64,000 nt of DNA from CBDFLD01 sp965249005 (GCA_965249005.1 CBDFLD010000018.1:310001-374000), one strand, 5' to 3'; shown: positions 42,668 to 52,006, counted from the first letter of the stretch. The notes: a model not told the origin generated them from the sequence alone. Numbers and translations: made by a program.

Positions 42668-45600
42668 ATGTCCAAAGTTAGGACAATGTTTTTTGTAGGC
42701 GTAGTGATCTGTTTCCTCATCAGCGCGCCGGCTCTGGCTCAAACGGGCCGCATCCTGGGAAGCATCACCGACGAAACCGGTGGGGTGCTTCCCGGGGTTG
42801 GGGTCACTGCCACGGCCACAGCGACCAACATCAGCCGCGAATTTGTCACCGGCGACACGGGCAATTATGACTTTCCCGGCCTCATCGTGGGCGAATACAC
42901 CGTCACGGCTGAGCTGACGGGCTTCAAGAGAGTTAAAGTGACCGTAACGGTCGAAGTCGAACAGATCCTCCGTCAAAACCTGCAGTTGAGGATTGGCGAG
43001 ATTTCCGAGGTGGTCGAGGTTTCCGCGCTAGCGCCGCTGTTGCAGTCGGACAAGGCGGAAGTCGGCCAGGTGATCACCAACCGACAGATTGTCGAGCTTC
43101 CCTTGAACGGACGCCATTACACGCAGTTGCTGTTGCTCGTTCCTGGAGTGACCGGGCGCGGCGGCGGCTTATCTATGTTCGGGGACTCGGGTAGCTTCTC
43201 CATCAACGGAGCGCGACCCGGCCAGGAAAACTTCATGATCGAAGGGGTCTCGACGAACTCCACCAATACGCGTACAGCTCAGATTTCTCCTTCCATCGAA
43301 TCGATTCAGGAATTCAAGCTTCAGACGAGCTCCTACTCGGCTGAGTTTGGCCGGGGATCGGCGGCCATCAATGTCACCACCAAGAGTGGTGGCAACGATT
43401 TCCACGGAACAGCCTACCTCTTCAACCGCAACGATAAATTCGCGGCGAACAACTTCTTTCAGAACCAGGCGCCGGATCCGGACGCGATCGGGGTCTCGCT
43501 CAACCGAAACCAATTCGGCGCCACGTTGGGTGGGCCGATCTTCAAGGACAAGACCTTTTTCTTCGTCAACTACGAGGGAGAGCGCCGAGATCAGGGGCAA
43601 GCGCAGACCTGGAGAGTTCCCACCGACCTCGAGCGAGCCGGTGATTTCAGCCAGACTCCGGGTGTGAGCTTCGTCAATGACCCATTGACCGGGCAAGCGT
43701 TTCCCGGCCTGAAAGTCCCTTCGGACCGCTTTCACAGCATGTACAACTACTTTCAAGGTTGGTGGCCGGGGCCGAACACGAGCGATGGGTTTTTTCTGAT
43801 CGCAGCGTCGGAAACTGTTTTTAACACGGACCAGTTCAGTGCCCGGGTCGACCACAACTTTTCGCCGAGCGACACAGTCTTTTTCCGGTACTTCAAGGGG
43901 CGCCGGAATCAGAGCCGTCCGGGTATCGGGACCGAGCCTGGCCTTTTGCAGGCCTATGAGGAGAAGATTAAGAACTACCAGATTGTGGCACACTGGACGC
44001 ACTCTTTTGCGCCCACGTGGCTCTTGGATTTCCAGTATTCCCGTCACAACTTCGATACCCTTGGTATCGGTGGACCTAATTGTCTCAAGGAGACGGGCTG
44101 TCCAAATCACACGATAATGTCGGGAATACCAAACATGGAATTCACTTCCGATCTGTACCCTGGCGCTCCCCAGCTCGGCTTTGGCGGTGGCGGATGGTTG
44201 CAGATGGCGGACACGCGCGACCCCATTATTCTGACGTATCCGACGAACTCGTGGAAGCTCGATACCACCTGGATCAAGGGAAGACACACCATTAAGGGTG
44301 GGTATGACGGCTACCTACAGAAACTCGATGCGGCTTTTGCTCTCCGGGCGCGAGGAGTCTTCTCGATGAATGGCGCCAGGACCTCGGGCCGAAGAACTCC
44401 TTGGTCGGATTTCATGTTGGGGCAGATCGGCGTTTCCACACGTGCGGGGGCTTCAGAACGAACCGGGGTAGACAACAAGAACCATCACTTCTTCATAACG
44501 GACGATTGGAAGGCGACCTCCAGGTTGACCATAAACATGGGTCTCCGCTGGGAGTACAATTTGTTTCCTGGAGCTATATTCGGGGGCGGAGGGGTGAATC
44601 CCGAGACAGGCCGATTGATGTTCGCCGACGTCGATGGAGACGGCAGTCCTGTTAACGAAGCAAGGTTCTCGCCGTCGTTCCAGCATCTCTTCCCGGCGGT
44701 AGAGGATGGTCTGGATGCGAGCTCGGCATTGGGATTGAATCCGAACTTTACTCATCCGCGTAAGAACAACTGGGCCCCCAGGATAGGGCTGGCATACCGG
44801 GTTGGCGAAAACACCGTTGTCCGGGCTGGTTACGGCCTCTACTACCTTACGATTGCCAATGGGAACATTGCGGAACAACAAATTTTCATGCCCCCCTTTT
44901 CGGTTGTGGAGCGTAGCCGGCCTGGATCGATCGACAACGCATGGGATAGCCCCTTCCCCTCGCTCGGCGCTTGGGGGCCCACCTCTTTCGATCCCAATCA
45001 GCGTTGGCCTTACGAGAACCAGTTCAGCTTGAACATCCAGCACAGTCTCAGCAGCAACTTGGTCTTGGAGACAGGCTACGTGGGCAAGACTGGAATCCAT
45101 CTGGTCAGCCGCAGCAGAGTCACCTTTCCGGCTGATCGGCCCAGCTTCGTTCCTGGCGGCAGCATCTACCATGATGCGGGTTCCAACTCGAACTATCATG
45201 GGTGGCAGACGAGCCTGGAAAAACGCTACTCGAACGGACTGGCCTTTTCGACCAATTACACCTGGGGGAAGGCCATGGATATCTCGAGTGAAGACCGGGA
45301 TACGGGCGGCGTCGACGGCGTATTATTCAACCAGTACGCCGTCGCTGATTTTGACATTCCGCATCGTTTTGTCGTCAGCTCGGTGTGGGATATGCCCTTT
45401 GGTTATGGCCGGAGGTATTTGAGCGGCAACGGTGGACTCGTCGATGCCGTCCTGGGCGGTTGGCAATTGTCGATCATCTTTCAGGCCCAATCCGGACATC
45501 CCTATCACTTGCGTTGGCAAGGGGGTAGCGGCGGCGGCCCCATCGCGATCATCCCGGATCGAATTGGCGATGGTACCATTAGCAATCCCACGCCGGAGCG

Positions 45601-45952
45601 CTGGTTCGACAGTTCGGCTTTCGTTGCTCACGTGCGACAGAACGACCCCGACGGGAACCGGATCTTGTCGGAAGGAAACGCCGGCCGCAACATCCTCCGG
45701 TCCGACGGCATGGCGAACTGGGACATTGGGATCATGAAGAACTGGTACTGGGGCGAGGGTTATCGGGTTCAGTTCCGAACCGAGATGTTCAACGCGTTCA
45801 ACCATGTGCAGTTTAAGGCACCTGGAGCTGGCGGCAACGCCTTCGGCCGGTCGGCGAACAGAATTTTTGTAGGTGGCCCCGTCGATGGGCGCGTGTTCGC
45901 GACCAACAACGTCCCCCGTCAGATGCAGTTCGCCGTCAAGCTCTTCTTCTAA
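42668..45952 (+). CDS. TonB-dependent receptor with carboxypeptidase-regulatory-like N-terminal domain
   Basis: The 1094-residue outer-membrane protein has a signal peptide (ending PALAQ). A carboxypeptidase-regulatory-like beta sandwich follows (TGRILGSITDETGGVLPG ... GEYTVTAELTGFK), then a plug region with GQVITNRQIVELPLNGRHY and FSINGARPGQENFMIEG, and a long barrel ending in PRQMQFAVKLFF with a terminal Phe. This architecture (Oar-like) is highly expanded in Acidobacteriota. It probably imports oligosaccharides or another large nutrient. A canonical terminator follows at 45976, and mannonate dehydratase is the next gene. Confidence 0.93.
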   Translation: MSKVRTMFFVGVVICFLISAPALAQTGRILGSITDETGGVLPGVGVTATATATNISREFVTGDTGNYDFPGLIVGEYTVTAELTGFKRVKVTVTVEVEQILRQNLQLRIGEISEVVEVSALAPLLQSDKAEVGQVITNRQIVELPLNGRHYTQLLLLVPGVTGRGGGLSMFGDSGSFSINGARPGQENFMIEGVSTNSTNTRTAQISPSIESIQEFKLQTSSYSAEFGRGSAAINVTTKSGGNDFHGTAYLFNRNDKFAANNFFQNQAPDPDAIGVSLNRNQFGATLGGPIFKDKTFFFVNYEGERRDQGQAQTWRVPTDLERAGDFSQTPGVSFVNDPLTGQAFPGLKVPSDRFHSMYNYFQGWWPGPNTSDGFFLIAASETVFNTDQFSARVDHNFSPSDTVFFRYFKGRRNQSRPGIGTEPGLLQAYEEKIKNYQIVAHWTHSFAPTWLLDFQYSRHNFDTLGIGGPNCLKETGCPNHTIMSGIPNMEFTSDLYPGAPQLGFGGGGWLQMADTRDPIILTYPTNSWKLDTTWIKGRHTIKGGYDGYLQKLDAAFALRARGVFSMNGARTSGRRTPWSDFMLGQIGVSTRAGASERTGVDNKNHHFFITDDWKATSRLTINMGLRWEYNLFPGAIFGGGGVNPETGRLMFADVDGDGSPVNEARFSPSFQHLFPAVEDGLDASSALGLNPNFTHPRKNNWAPRIGLAYRVGENTVVRAGYGLYYLTIANGNIAEQQIFMPPFSVVERSRPGSIDNAWDSPFPSLGAWGPTSFDPNQRWPYENQFSLNIQHSLSSNLVLETGYVGKTGIHLVSRSRVTFPADRPSFVPGGSIYHDAGSNSNYHGWQTSLEKRYSNGLAFSTNYTWGKAMDISSEDRDTGGVDGVLFNQYAVADFDIPHRFVVSSVWDMPFGYGRRYLSGNGGLVDAVLGGWQLSIIFQAQSGHPYHLRWQGGSGGGPIAIIPDRIGDGTISNPTPERWFDSSAFVAHVRQNDPDGNRILSEGNAGRNILRSDGMANWDIGIMKNWYWGEGYRVQFRTEMFNAFNHVQFKAPGAGGNAFGRSANRIFVGGPVDGRVFATNNVPRQMQFAVKLFF

Positions 45953-45975
45953 GGGCCTGGCTGACTTGATCTCCC

Positions 45976-46022
45976 AATCCGTGAGTTCCGTGGCATCCGC
46001 TGCGGGGCTCACGGATTTTTTT
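45976..46022 (+). terminator. Rho-independent terminator of the TonB receptor gene
   Basis: AATCCGTGAG (45976-45985) pairs with CTCACGGATT (46008-46017), followed by a run of T residues to 46022. It lies 23 bp after the receptor stop and is the clearest intrinsic terminator in the window. Confidence 0.88.
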
Positions 46023-46027
46023 GCGTA

Positions 46028-46148
46028 GGCGTCTCCCGCCGAGAGACGCCAAAAGCATTTCCACCAGAGCCGCCCACGGGTGGGCGGCCAACGCTTTCAC
46101 ACAAAACTAATACGGTAAGCGGAAAGCGCGCCGGGTCACCAGACCCGG
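46028..46148. repeat. Cluster of three gene-boundary hairpins
   Basis: Three stems follow each other: GGCGTCTC/GAGACGCC (46028-46050), GCCGCCCAC/GTGGGCGGC (46069-46088, same arms as at 15301-15318) and CCGGGTC/GACCCGG (46131-46148). The last is preceded by GTAAGCGGAAAGCGC iterons. They occupy the spacer between the receptor terminator and mannonate dehydratase. Confidence 0.8.
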
Positions 46149-46154
46149 TACCCG

Positions 46155-46183
46155 TTGCGAAACTCCTCCCCGAGATATAGAGT
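46155..46183 (+). promoter_or_regulatory. Conserved upstream box of mannonate dehydratase
   Basis: TTGCGAAACTCC (46155-46166), followed at a short distance by AGATATAGAGT, recurs upstream of GH89-like copy 2 (49698-49726) as TTGCGAAACTCC ... AGATAGAGT. It is 30-70 bp before the start codon in each case, so it may be a shared promoter or operator. Confidence 0.4.
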
Positions 46184-46211
46184 CAACGACTGAAGAGACC
46201 GGAGGAAACCC

Positions 46212-47228
46212 TTGATCAAGTTGGAAGACCTACCCATTCGAGTGGCGCTGGGACAGTTTGAAGAGATCAGCGATGAGCGGCTGCGCTTCATCAAGCAGTG
46301 CGGCGCGGACGATTTTCAGGTAAACACGCCGATCTTGCCAGGAGATCAGTACTGGGAGTACGAAGACCTCGCCGGTTTGGTCCGTCGCGGTAAAGAGTTT
46401 GGATTGCGCCTGATGGCGATCGAAAACGTCCCGCCGCATTTTTACGACAAGATCATGCTGGGCCTCGAGGGGCGGGAAGAGCAGCTGCAGAACGTGGCCC
46501 GGACGATCCGCAATATGGGACGGGCGGGGATCCCGATTCTGGGGTATTGCTTCATGCCCGCGGGTGTCTGGCGGACCGACTGGGAAACACCCGTTCGCGG
46601 TGGAGCGCTAGCAAACTCATTTGACTATGAGAAAGCAAAGTCCGTCGGCGCGGGCGAGAAGACCTCCTACGGCGGGTGGGGGACGATTCCCCTGGATCGA
46701 CCGTATTCCGAGGAGGAGATCTGGGAGAATTACTGCTGGTATATGGAACGGATCCTTCCCGTGTGCGAAGAGGCCGGCGTTCGCATGGCGGCGCATCCCG
46801 ATGATCCGCCGGTCCCCACGCTGGGTGGCGTGGGGCGCATTTTTCGCAGCTTCGAGCATTTCCGGCGCGCCATGGAAACGTTCGACAGCCCGATGCACGG
46901 CCTGGATTTCTGTCACGGCTGCTGGTCGGAAATGCGGGGTGGGGAAGGTGTTCAAGACGCCATTCGCTGGTTCGGATCACGAGGCAAAATCTTCTATGTC
47001 CACTTCCGGGACGTCCGGGGCGCGGCCAACGATTTCACCGAGTGTTTGCTGGGCGACGGGAATTGCAATCCCGTCGAGACGATCCGCGCTCTGAAAGAGG
47101 TCGGCTTCAATGGCTTTCTGATTCCGGATCACGTGCCGCAGATGGAAGGGGACGACGACTATTGCGACCGCGGCCGCGCCTGGACGGTGGGGTATATGAA
47201 GGCGCTACTCACCGCCGTGGATGTGTAG
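46212..47228 (+). CDS. uxuA: Mannonate dehydratase-like protein
   Basis: The 338-residue TIM barrel dehydrates D-mannonate to 2-keto-3-deoxygluconate in hexuronate catabolism. AAHPDDPPVPTLGGVGRI, LDFCHGCWSEM and YVHFRDVRG carry the Cys, His and Asp metal ligands seen in UxuA. TTG 46212 follows GGAGGAAACCC. No uxaC or kdgK is in the window, so the rest of the pathway must lie elsewhere. It is transcribed downstream of, but separated by a terminator from, the TonB receptor. Confidence 0.85.
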   Translation: MIKLEDLPIRVALGQFEEISDERLRFIKQCGADDFQVNTPILPGDQYWEYEDLAGLVRRGKEFGLRLMAIENVPPHFYDKIMLGLEGREEQLQNVARTIRNMGRAGIPILGYCFMPAGVWRTDWETPVRGGALANSFDYEKAKSVGAGEKTSYGGWGTIPLDRPYSEEEIWENYCWYMERILPVCEEAGVRMAAHPDDPPVPTLGGVGRIFRSFEHFRRAMETFDSPMHGLDFCHGCWSEMRGGEGVQDAIRWFGSRGKIFYVHFRDVRGAANDFTECLLGDGNCNPVETIRALKEVGFNGFLIPDHVPQMEGDDDYCDRGRAWTVGYMKALLTAVDV

Positions 47229-47299
47229 GCCACTCTGGTTCGGACGAGGGGGCAAGCATACCAAGCATAGACTGATCCCAATTCGCCAGCTTTCAAAGT

Positions 47300-47698
47300 T
47301 CAGATAAACACGGCCGGGGAGATGCCAAAGCGCTTGGCCAGGACTCGGATTTGGCGAGTGTTGAGCGCTCGCTTGCCGCTCAAGATTTCCGACACCACGC
47401 CCTGTGAGCCGATCTCAGGTAGGTCTGATTGAGTGAGGCCGTGTTCCTCCATGAGAAAGCGCAAGGCGTCCGAGCCGCTGCAATCCGGCATCGGATGGTG
47501 CGTCTCTTCATACGCGTGGACCAGCGTCCCGAGAGTATCCAGTAGCTCGTAGAGAGGGTGGCGCTCGTTCGCCCCGACCTCGGTGAGAAGACGATTGAGC
47601 CTGCCTACGGCCCGTTTGTAATCACGCTCGGTGCGAATGGAAAGCACGGGACGAATGGCCGTCCAGCGCTCCTGAATGTCTTCAGCGAGAGTACTCAC
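47300..47698 (-). CDS. HigA-like antitoxin with XRE-type helix-turn-helix
   Basis: From GTG 47698 the protein is 132 residues. The N-terminal part is helical, and the C-terminal part has the HTH segments EEHGLTQSDLPEIGSQGVVSE and KRALNTRQIRVLAKRFG of HigA antitoxins. The GTGA overlap with the stop of the preceding HigB-like remnant supports this start; GTG 47719 would add seven residues encoded by the hexamer repeat. It would neutralise a HigB RNase and repress the operon. Confidence 0.82.
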   Translation of the reverse strand: MSTLAEDIQERWTAIRPVLSIRTERDYKRAVGRLNRLLTEVGANERHPLYELLDTLGTLVHAYEETHHPMPDCSGSDALRFLMEEHGLTQSDLPEIGSQGVVSEILSGKRALNTRQIRVLAKRFGISPAVFI

Positions 47699-47803
47699 TG
47701 CCTCCACCTCCACCTCCACCTCCCTCTGTCGTATTCGCGGTGTGTGAGCACGTTGCGAATATAGACTTTGTCACAACCGTAATGAGATTCCAGGCAATAG
47801 TTT
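47695..47803 (-). pseudogene. HigB-like toxin C-terminal remnant
   Basis: The minus-strand frame ending at TGA 47697-47695 contains DKVYIRNVLTHREYDRGRW, the C-terminal signature of HigB mRNA interferases, preceded by a recognisable NYCLESHYG. Upstream of about 47803 the similarity is lost and no intact toxin start is found. The C-terminus carries an extra RWRWRWRQ made by a hexanucleotide repeat. Confidence 0.6.
47700..47726 (-). repeat. GGAGGT hexamer repeat directly before higA
   Basis: On the coding strand, GGAGGT-type hexamers are repeated about four times just before the GTG start of the HigA gene. Each unit is a consensus Shine-Dalgarno. In the overlapping HigB remnant the repeat encodes alternating Arg-Trp. 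Confidence 0.85.
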
Positions 47804-47893
47804 TCTGGACTAGCGTTCGCGCGCCACGGGAGACACTGCCGAGTCCACGAGTTGCGCCAAAACCTGGAGACCAACTTCGGTCCGGGGGGGTGT

Positions 47894-49561
47894 TCAGATA
47901 GAGATCCAACCATAGCCAATCGCCAGGGCTAGCAGTATTCCGACGGGCGAAATCACCGTCATTGCCAGTCCGCAGACCCAGAGCCACGCCGTGGTCCACC
48001 GCCCCGGCAGGATGCGTGGATCGACTTCGCGGTAACGCAGGTACAGTACGCCGAGACCCAGCGTCGGGTAGAGCAGCGCGCCCAGAAGGCTGCTGGTGAT
48101 GATTAACATGAGCGGCGGATTCTCGAACAGCCAATAGGCGATGACAAACAGAGCGACCGAGACCAGGACGAAGATACGGATAAAGCGCAGCCTTGTTTTG
48201 TAGTCTGTCGGATCAATGATTCCCATGACTGCCAGCGCGTCCGGTATCAGACGGGAATAACCCGCGACTCCGGATGCGACCGTCGTGAACAGTACAAAGA
48301 AGGCTCCCACGGCAAAAAGCGTCGCCGCCCAGTCGCCGAGACTTTCGGTGTAGATGTTACTGAGCGTGGCCAGCGTTTCCGCACCGTCCGGATTGAGGTT
48401 CTTCCTCGCCAGAATAGCCGCGCCGAGGAGGTAGAAGCACACCGTTCCCACGGTGTAGACCACCATGGTGACAAAAACATCGGTGTACATCACTCGAATC
48501 CAGCCCTTCGCTCGCCGAGGCCATTCCGGGCCGGGTTGATTCTCGCCGGCGTGGCGCGCATAGCCCTTTTCGACACACCAGTAAGTGTACATCCACGCTT
48601 CACCCCAGGCGACGCCGGTGCCGGCATACATTGCCAATGCCGTCAAAGCGACCGCCGCCGACAGTGGCGTCGGTATCCCCAGGGATAGTCCGTGCCGCAA
48701 ATCCGCGGCCGAGATACCGAAACCGGTCCACTGAAGCACCACAGTAGAGATGACGGTCAGCCCCGTGAATGTCACAACCAGGGCCACGAGAGTCTTCTCC
48801 AGCGTGGCGTACTTGCCGCTGATGAGAAGCGCCGCGCATAGCACGGCCACGATCAGTCCCCAGGCTCGAGAGCCGCCTTCGAACAAATCCGGGAACAGCA
48901 GCGGTAGACTCTGAGCCGCGCCACCCAGGATCGCGCCCGCGTTGGCGAAGACGATGAGCATGGAAAAGAGCCAGAGCCACATGAACCAGTTGATAGTTGG
49001 TTGACGGGGTTGGCGGAGTTCACTGGGTTCATGGGGTTGCTGTGGCTGGCGCGCCGCGTCGCTGACTCCGGCCTCTGCTTTTTTATTCAGGCGCCGGTGT
49101 CGAATCCATACGGTCGTGCCGGTTACCGCAACCAGGACGCCGACCACGAGACTGCTCACGACCGACCACGTCTGCGAGGACTGATCGAGCTTTACGTAGA
49201 TGGCAATTGCGGCCACGAAAATGGCCAGTACGGTCCCCAACCATCCGAGCGTGAGCCAGACCGGTCTGCGTACGCGGGGCCCGGGCAAGTCGTTGAATAC
49301 GTGCAGAACGGTCTTCCCGCTGGAGATGGTATGGCGTACCAATTCCGCCTGGACGACCACCTTGATGAAGCAGGAAAAGAGCACGAACCACAGCAGCACA
49401 AAGCCCGCGACGGCGCCGAGCTTGGTCGTTACGATCAGCTCACCCGCTCCGACGATCGATCCAACGATGATCATCCCAGGCCCGAGATGACGCAGCGTCG
49501 CTCGGAATCCCTTCGGCGGCTCTCTGTACGCGTCCACGCTCCGTGCGTATGGATCTTGCAA
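47894..49561 (-). CDS. Nramp-family divalent metal transporter-like protein
   Basis: This 555-residue integral membrane protein has about 11-12 hydrophobic segments. The first resembles Nramp TM1 (HLGPGMIIVGSIVGAGELI), but the canonical metal-binding DPGN and the TM6 MPH motif are not present, as in the divergent Nramp-like subgroup. An internal charged loop rich in Gln and Pro (QPQQPHEPSELRQPRQP) lies near residues 175-195. The ion transported cannot be inferred. The start is TTG 49561 with AGAGG upstream. It is convergent with the mannonate dehydratase gene and divergent from GH89-like copy 2. Confidence 0.8.
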   Translation of the reverse strand: MQDPYARSVDAYREPPKGFRATLRHLGPGMIIVGSIVGAGELIVTTKLGAVAGFVLLWFVLFSCFIKVVVQAELVRHTISSGKTVLHVFNDLPGPRVRRPVWLTLGWLGTVLAIFVAAIAIYVKLDQSSQTWSVVSSLVVGVLVAVTGTTVWIRHRRLNKKAEAGVSDAARQPQQPHEPSELRQPRQPTINWFMWLWLFSMLIVFANAGAILGGAAQSLPLLFPDLFEGGSRAWGLIVAVLCAALLISGKYATLEKTLVALVVTFTGLTVISTVVLQWTGFGISAADLRHGLSLGIPTPLSAAVALTALAMYAGTGVAWGEAWMYTYWCVEKGYARHAGENQPGPEWPRRAKGWIRVMYTDVFVTMVVYTVGTVCFYLLGAAILARKNLNPDGAETLATLSNIYTESLGDWAATLFAVGAFFVLFTTVASGVAGYSRLIPDALAVMGIIDPTDYKTRLRFIRIFVLVSVALFVIAYWLFENPPLMLIITSSLLGALLYPTLGLGVLYLRYREVDPRILPGRWTTAWLWVCGLAMTVISPVGILLALAIGYGWISI

Positions 49562-49658
49562 AGCTTCGCCTCTCGATTGCGATTCGAGCTAAGAGGCCAG
49601 CCTACCACGATGCGAGCTGATTTTGCGAGTGAGTCCATGCGTCTCGCGGCGCCCGCAG

Positions 49659-49679
49659 GCCGCTCACGCCGTGAGCGGC
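49659..49679. repeat. Perfect 9-bp hairpin between Nramp-like and GH89-like genes
   Basis: GCCGCTCAC/GTGAGCGGC surround a GCC loop. Related arms CGCTCAC/GTGAGCG occur near 63271-63287. Confidence 0.7.
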
Positions 49680-49697
49680 TGTGAGTTATTACACCGC

Positions 49698-49726
49698 TTG
49701 CGAAACTCCAGTGGCGCAGATAGAGT
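49698..49726 (+). promoter_or_regulatory. Conserved upstream box of GH89-like copy 2
   Basis: TTGCGAAACTCC (49698-49709) and AGATAGAGT (49718-49726) match the box upstream of mannonate dehydratase at 46155-46183. The spacing between the two halves differs slightly. It may mark co-regulated glycan genes. Confidence 0.4.
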
Positions 49727-49763
49727 TATAGCCTCGTTGACCATAGCCAAAGGAGTGGGAGTC

Positions 49764-52001
49764 ATGCAGGTTTGCGCTCGACGTTTACTTACGGCCTCTA
49801 TCATTGTTTTTTCTCTGTTGCTGCTCCAGGTAGCCACCGTCGCGGCGCACGCCCCGATCAACAGAGGAGATCGGATCGCCATCGTAGCCGCGGAAGACCT
49901 CGAGCCTCGACAGCAGTTGGCGGTCGATGATCTGACGGCCTTTTTACAGCGCTCGCTGGCGGCGGTGGTGCGCTGGTATCCGGATTCGGTCTCCCTGGAG
50001 GCCCTGGAAGAAGATGCCATCGTGGTTTTCGCTCCGGCGGACAACAATGCCGCGCTGGGCCGTCTCGCCCGCGAAGCGCAGACGACCCTGGCGACCACGG
50101 AGCTGGGAGACGAAGGATTGCTGGTCCAGGCCGCAGCCGTCGACCGAAAACCCGTCGTCTTCTTGACGGGCAAAACCGTGACCGGCGCTTGCTATGCCGC
50201 ATATTCCTTTCTGGAGAACGAGGTGGGGATCGGGTTTTTCGTGGATCAGGACCGCGTGCCGGAACTCCAAGAATTAGACCTCGATCACGTCAAGCGGAGC
50301 GAGATTCCGGCGGTTCCGATTCGGGGGTTGTTCTACCACCCGACCTGGAAGCATCCGCATGCGAATTCCTGGCGCCTCTGGTCCTGGGAAGGCTCGAAAA
50401 AGAAGATCGATTGGCTGCGCCGGAAACGATTCAACGTGCTCCCGCTATTTCATGACGAAGGGGGCTACCTTTGGGGTGACTTGATCTTCAAGACATTTTC
50501 CAAGCTCAAGATGAACGACAAGAGCTTGTCTCAGTTCGTGGTCGATCCCGCCTGGCGCACCGAGTTGAACAAGAAAATGTTCCGCTACATCCGGGACAGT
50601 GGTATCAAGGTGGCCTATAACCTGTTCTACTCCCAGGTGCCCGAGTTCTTCGCCGACTTCTACCCGGAGCTGAAGTATCATCCGCTGAACATGCGCAACG
50701 TGGGGATCAGCGCGATTCAGCCCGAGTGCAAACAGATCATGAAGAAGTACTGGGGAGCGATTCTGGACACCTACGGAATCGATGATTCTCACCTTTACTT
50801 CGTCTGCTCCTATCAACACGAAAGGTCGCTTCCCGCTTACTACGACAACCGCAACCAGACCACGATTCAGGCCTACGAGGTACTGAAAGAGCTCGATCCG
50901 AAAGCGGAAATGTATATCGAAACCTGGTGCTGGAAGTATCGCCACGAATGCCCGGATCCCTACGAACCCTGTCCGCAACGGAACGAGACCACCCTGAACG
51001 GGAATCCCATCGACGAGTGGTCCATCTTCAACGATGGGGTCCCCAGAGAGATCGGAGTGGCGGAGTGGGATCTGAAAACCAACCCCAAGCGCATTCCCGA
51101 CCATACCTTCGACGGACGCCCCCACGTGCAGCTCACCCACACCAATATGGAAGGGTGGTGGCCCCCGACGACAGCGCGGCGATCTCCTCGCTGGCTGATC
51201 GACTATTTTGGCGACTCGATGGACAACGGCGCCCGGGGTGTTCTTTATTTCCACATCCAGGGTCCCGTCAATTCGATCTCGGCCGATCTGGCCTCGCGCA
51301 TCGGTTGGGAGCGCCGTCCGGATCTGCAGAAGTTCTACCGGGACTATGCCGGCAGGCGTTTCGGCGAGGACGTGGGCGACACGATGGCAGAAAGCTTCAG
51401 CAACCTTTGCGACGCCATCGATATGGGAGCCGACGGGAGCGCGAAATTCAATTATTCGCTTGCCTTGGTCTTCCCGGGCTTCAGAAACAGCGCGGAGGAT
51501 ATTCTGGCGAAAGCTCTGGCTGCCGGAGAGGTCGACAAAGCCTGGCTCGAGGACCGGTTGGCCTACTTCGCGGAAAAGGCGAAATTCGCCGGCCAGGCGC
51601 AACTACTCGCCCGCGCGGTGGCGCCGAGAATGAAGGACGACTACTTCTTCGGGAACTACATGTGGGAGCTGGACTTCGTGTCGGCGCGTTTCGAAGGGAT
51701 CGAAAACCTTTACAAGGCGCACCTCACGGCAGGGAGCGACCCGACCAGGGCGGCCAGGCACTTCAGCCGCGCGACCCATGCCTTCACGGCGGTCCGCGAG
51801 ATGTTCCGGGACAACCCGGGATTTCGCATGTCGGAAATCCGGAATCTCGAGCCCGACGTTCCCTACACCGCCGCCTTCCTGAAAGATTGGGAAACGCGCG
51901 GGTACTGGCAGCCGAGGGTGCGATGGTTCCATGTCGTTTGGGAAAGACTCGATGAGTTCGAAGCCAAGGTCCACGACATGAAACCCAAAGGCCTCGAATA
52001 A
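49764..52001 (+). CDS. GH89-like (alpha-N-acetylglucosaminidase-fold) secreted protein, copy 2
   Basis: The 745-residue paralogue of 25041-27251 starts at ATG 49764 after AGGAGTGGGAG and has a signal peptide (ending TVAAHA). Landmarks are shared with copy 1: FLENEVGIGFFVD, KIDWLRRKRFNVLP, VPEFFADFYPEL, CSYQHERSLP, HVQLTHTNMEGWWPP. In the segment aligned with the NAGLU nucleophile, copy 1 has INEMIADL whereas this copy has VNSISADL, so the candidate Glu is Ser504 here. It may have changed or lost activity. It heads a run with a sulfatase and a DUF3604 gene. Confidence 0.65.
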   Translation: MQVCARRLLTASIIVFSLLLLQVATVAAHAPINRGDRIAIVAAEDLEPRQQLAVDDLTAFLQRSLAAVVRWYPDSVSLEALEEDAIVVFAPADNNAALGRLAREAQTTLATTELGDEGLLVQAAAVDRKPVVFLTGKTVTGACYAAYSFLENEVGIGFFVDQDRVPELQELDLDHVKRSEIPAVPIRGLFYHPTWKHPHANSWRLWSWEGSKKKIDWLRRKRFNVLPLFHDEGGYLWGDLIFKTFSKLKMNDKSLSQFVVDPAWRTELNKKMFRYIRDSGIKVAYNLFYSQVPEFFADFYPELKYHPLNMRNVGISAIQPECKQIMKKYWGAILDTYGIDDSHLYFVCSYQHERSLPAYYDNRNQTTIQAYEVLKELDPKAEMYIETWCWKYRHECPDPYEPCPQRNETTLNGNPIDEWSIFNDGVPREIGVAEWDLKTNPKRIPDHTFDGRPHVQLTHTNMEGWWPPTTARRSPRWLIDYFGDSMDNGARGVLYFHIQGPVNSISADLASRIGWERRPDLQKFYRDYAGRRFGEDVGDTMAESFSNLCDAIDMGADGSAKFNYSLALVFPGFRNSAEDILAKALAAGEVDKAWLEDRLAYFAEKAKFAGQAQLLARAVAPRMKDDYFFGNYMWELDFVSARFEGIENLYKAHLTAGSDPTRAARHFSRATHAFTAVREMFRDNPGFRMSEIRNLEPDVPYTAAFLKDWETRGYWQPRVRWFHVVWERLDEFEAKVHDMKPKGLE

Positions 52002-52006
52002 TCCGG

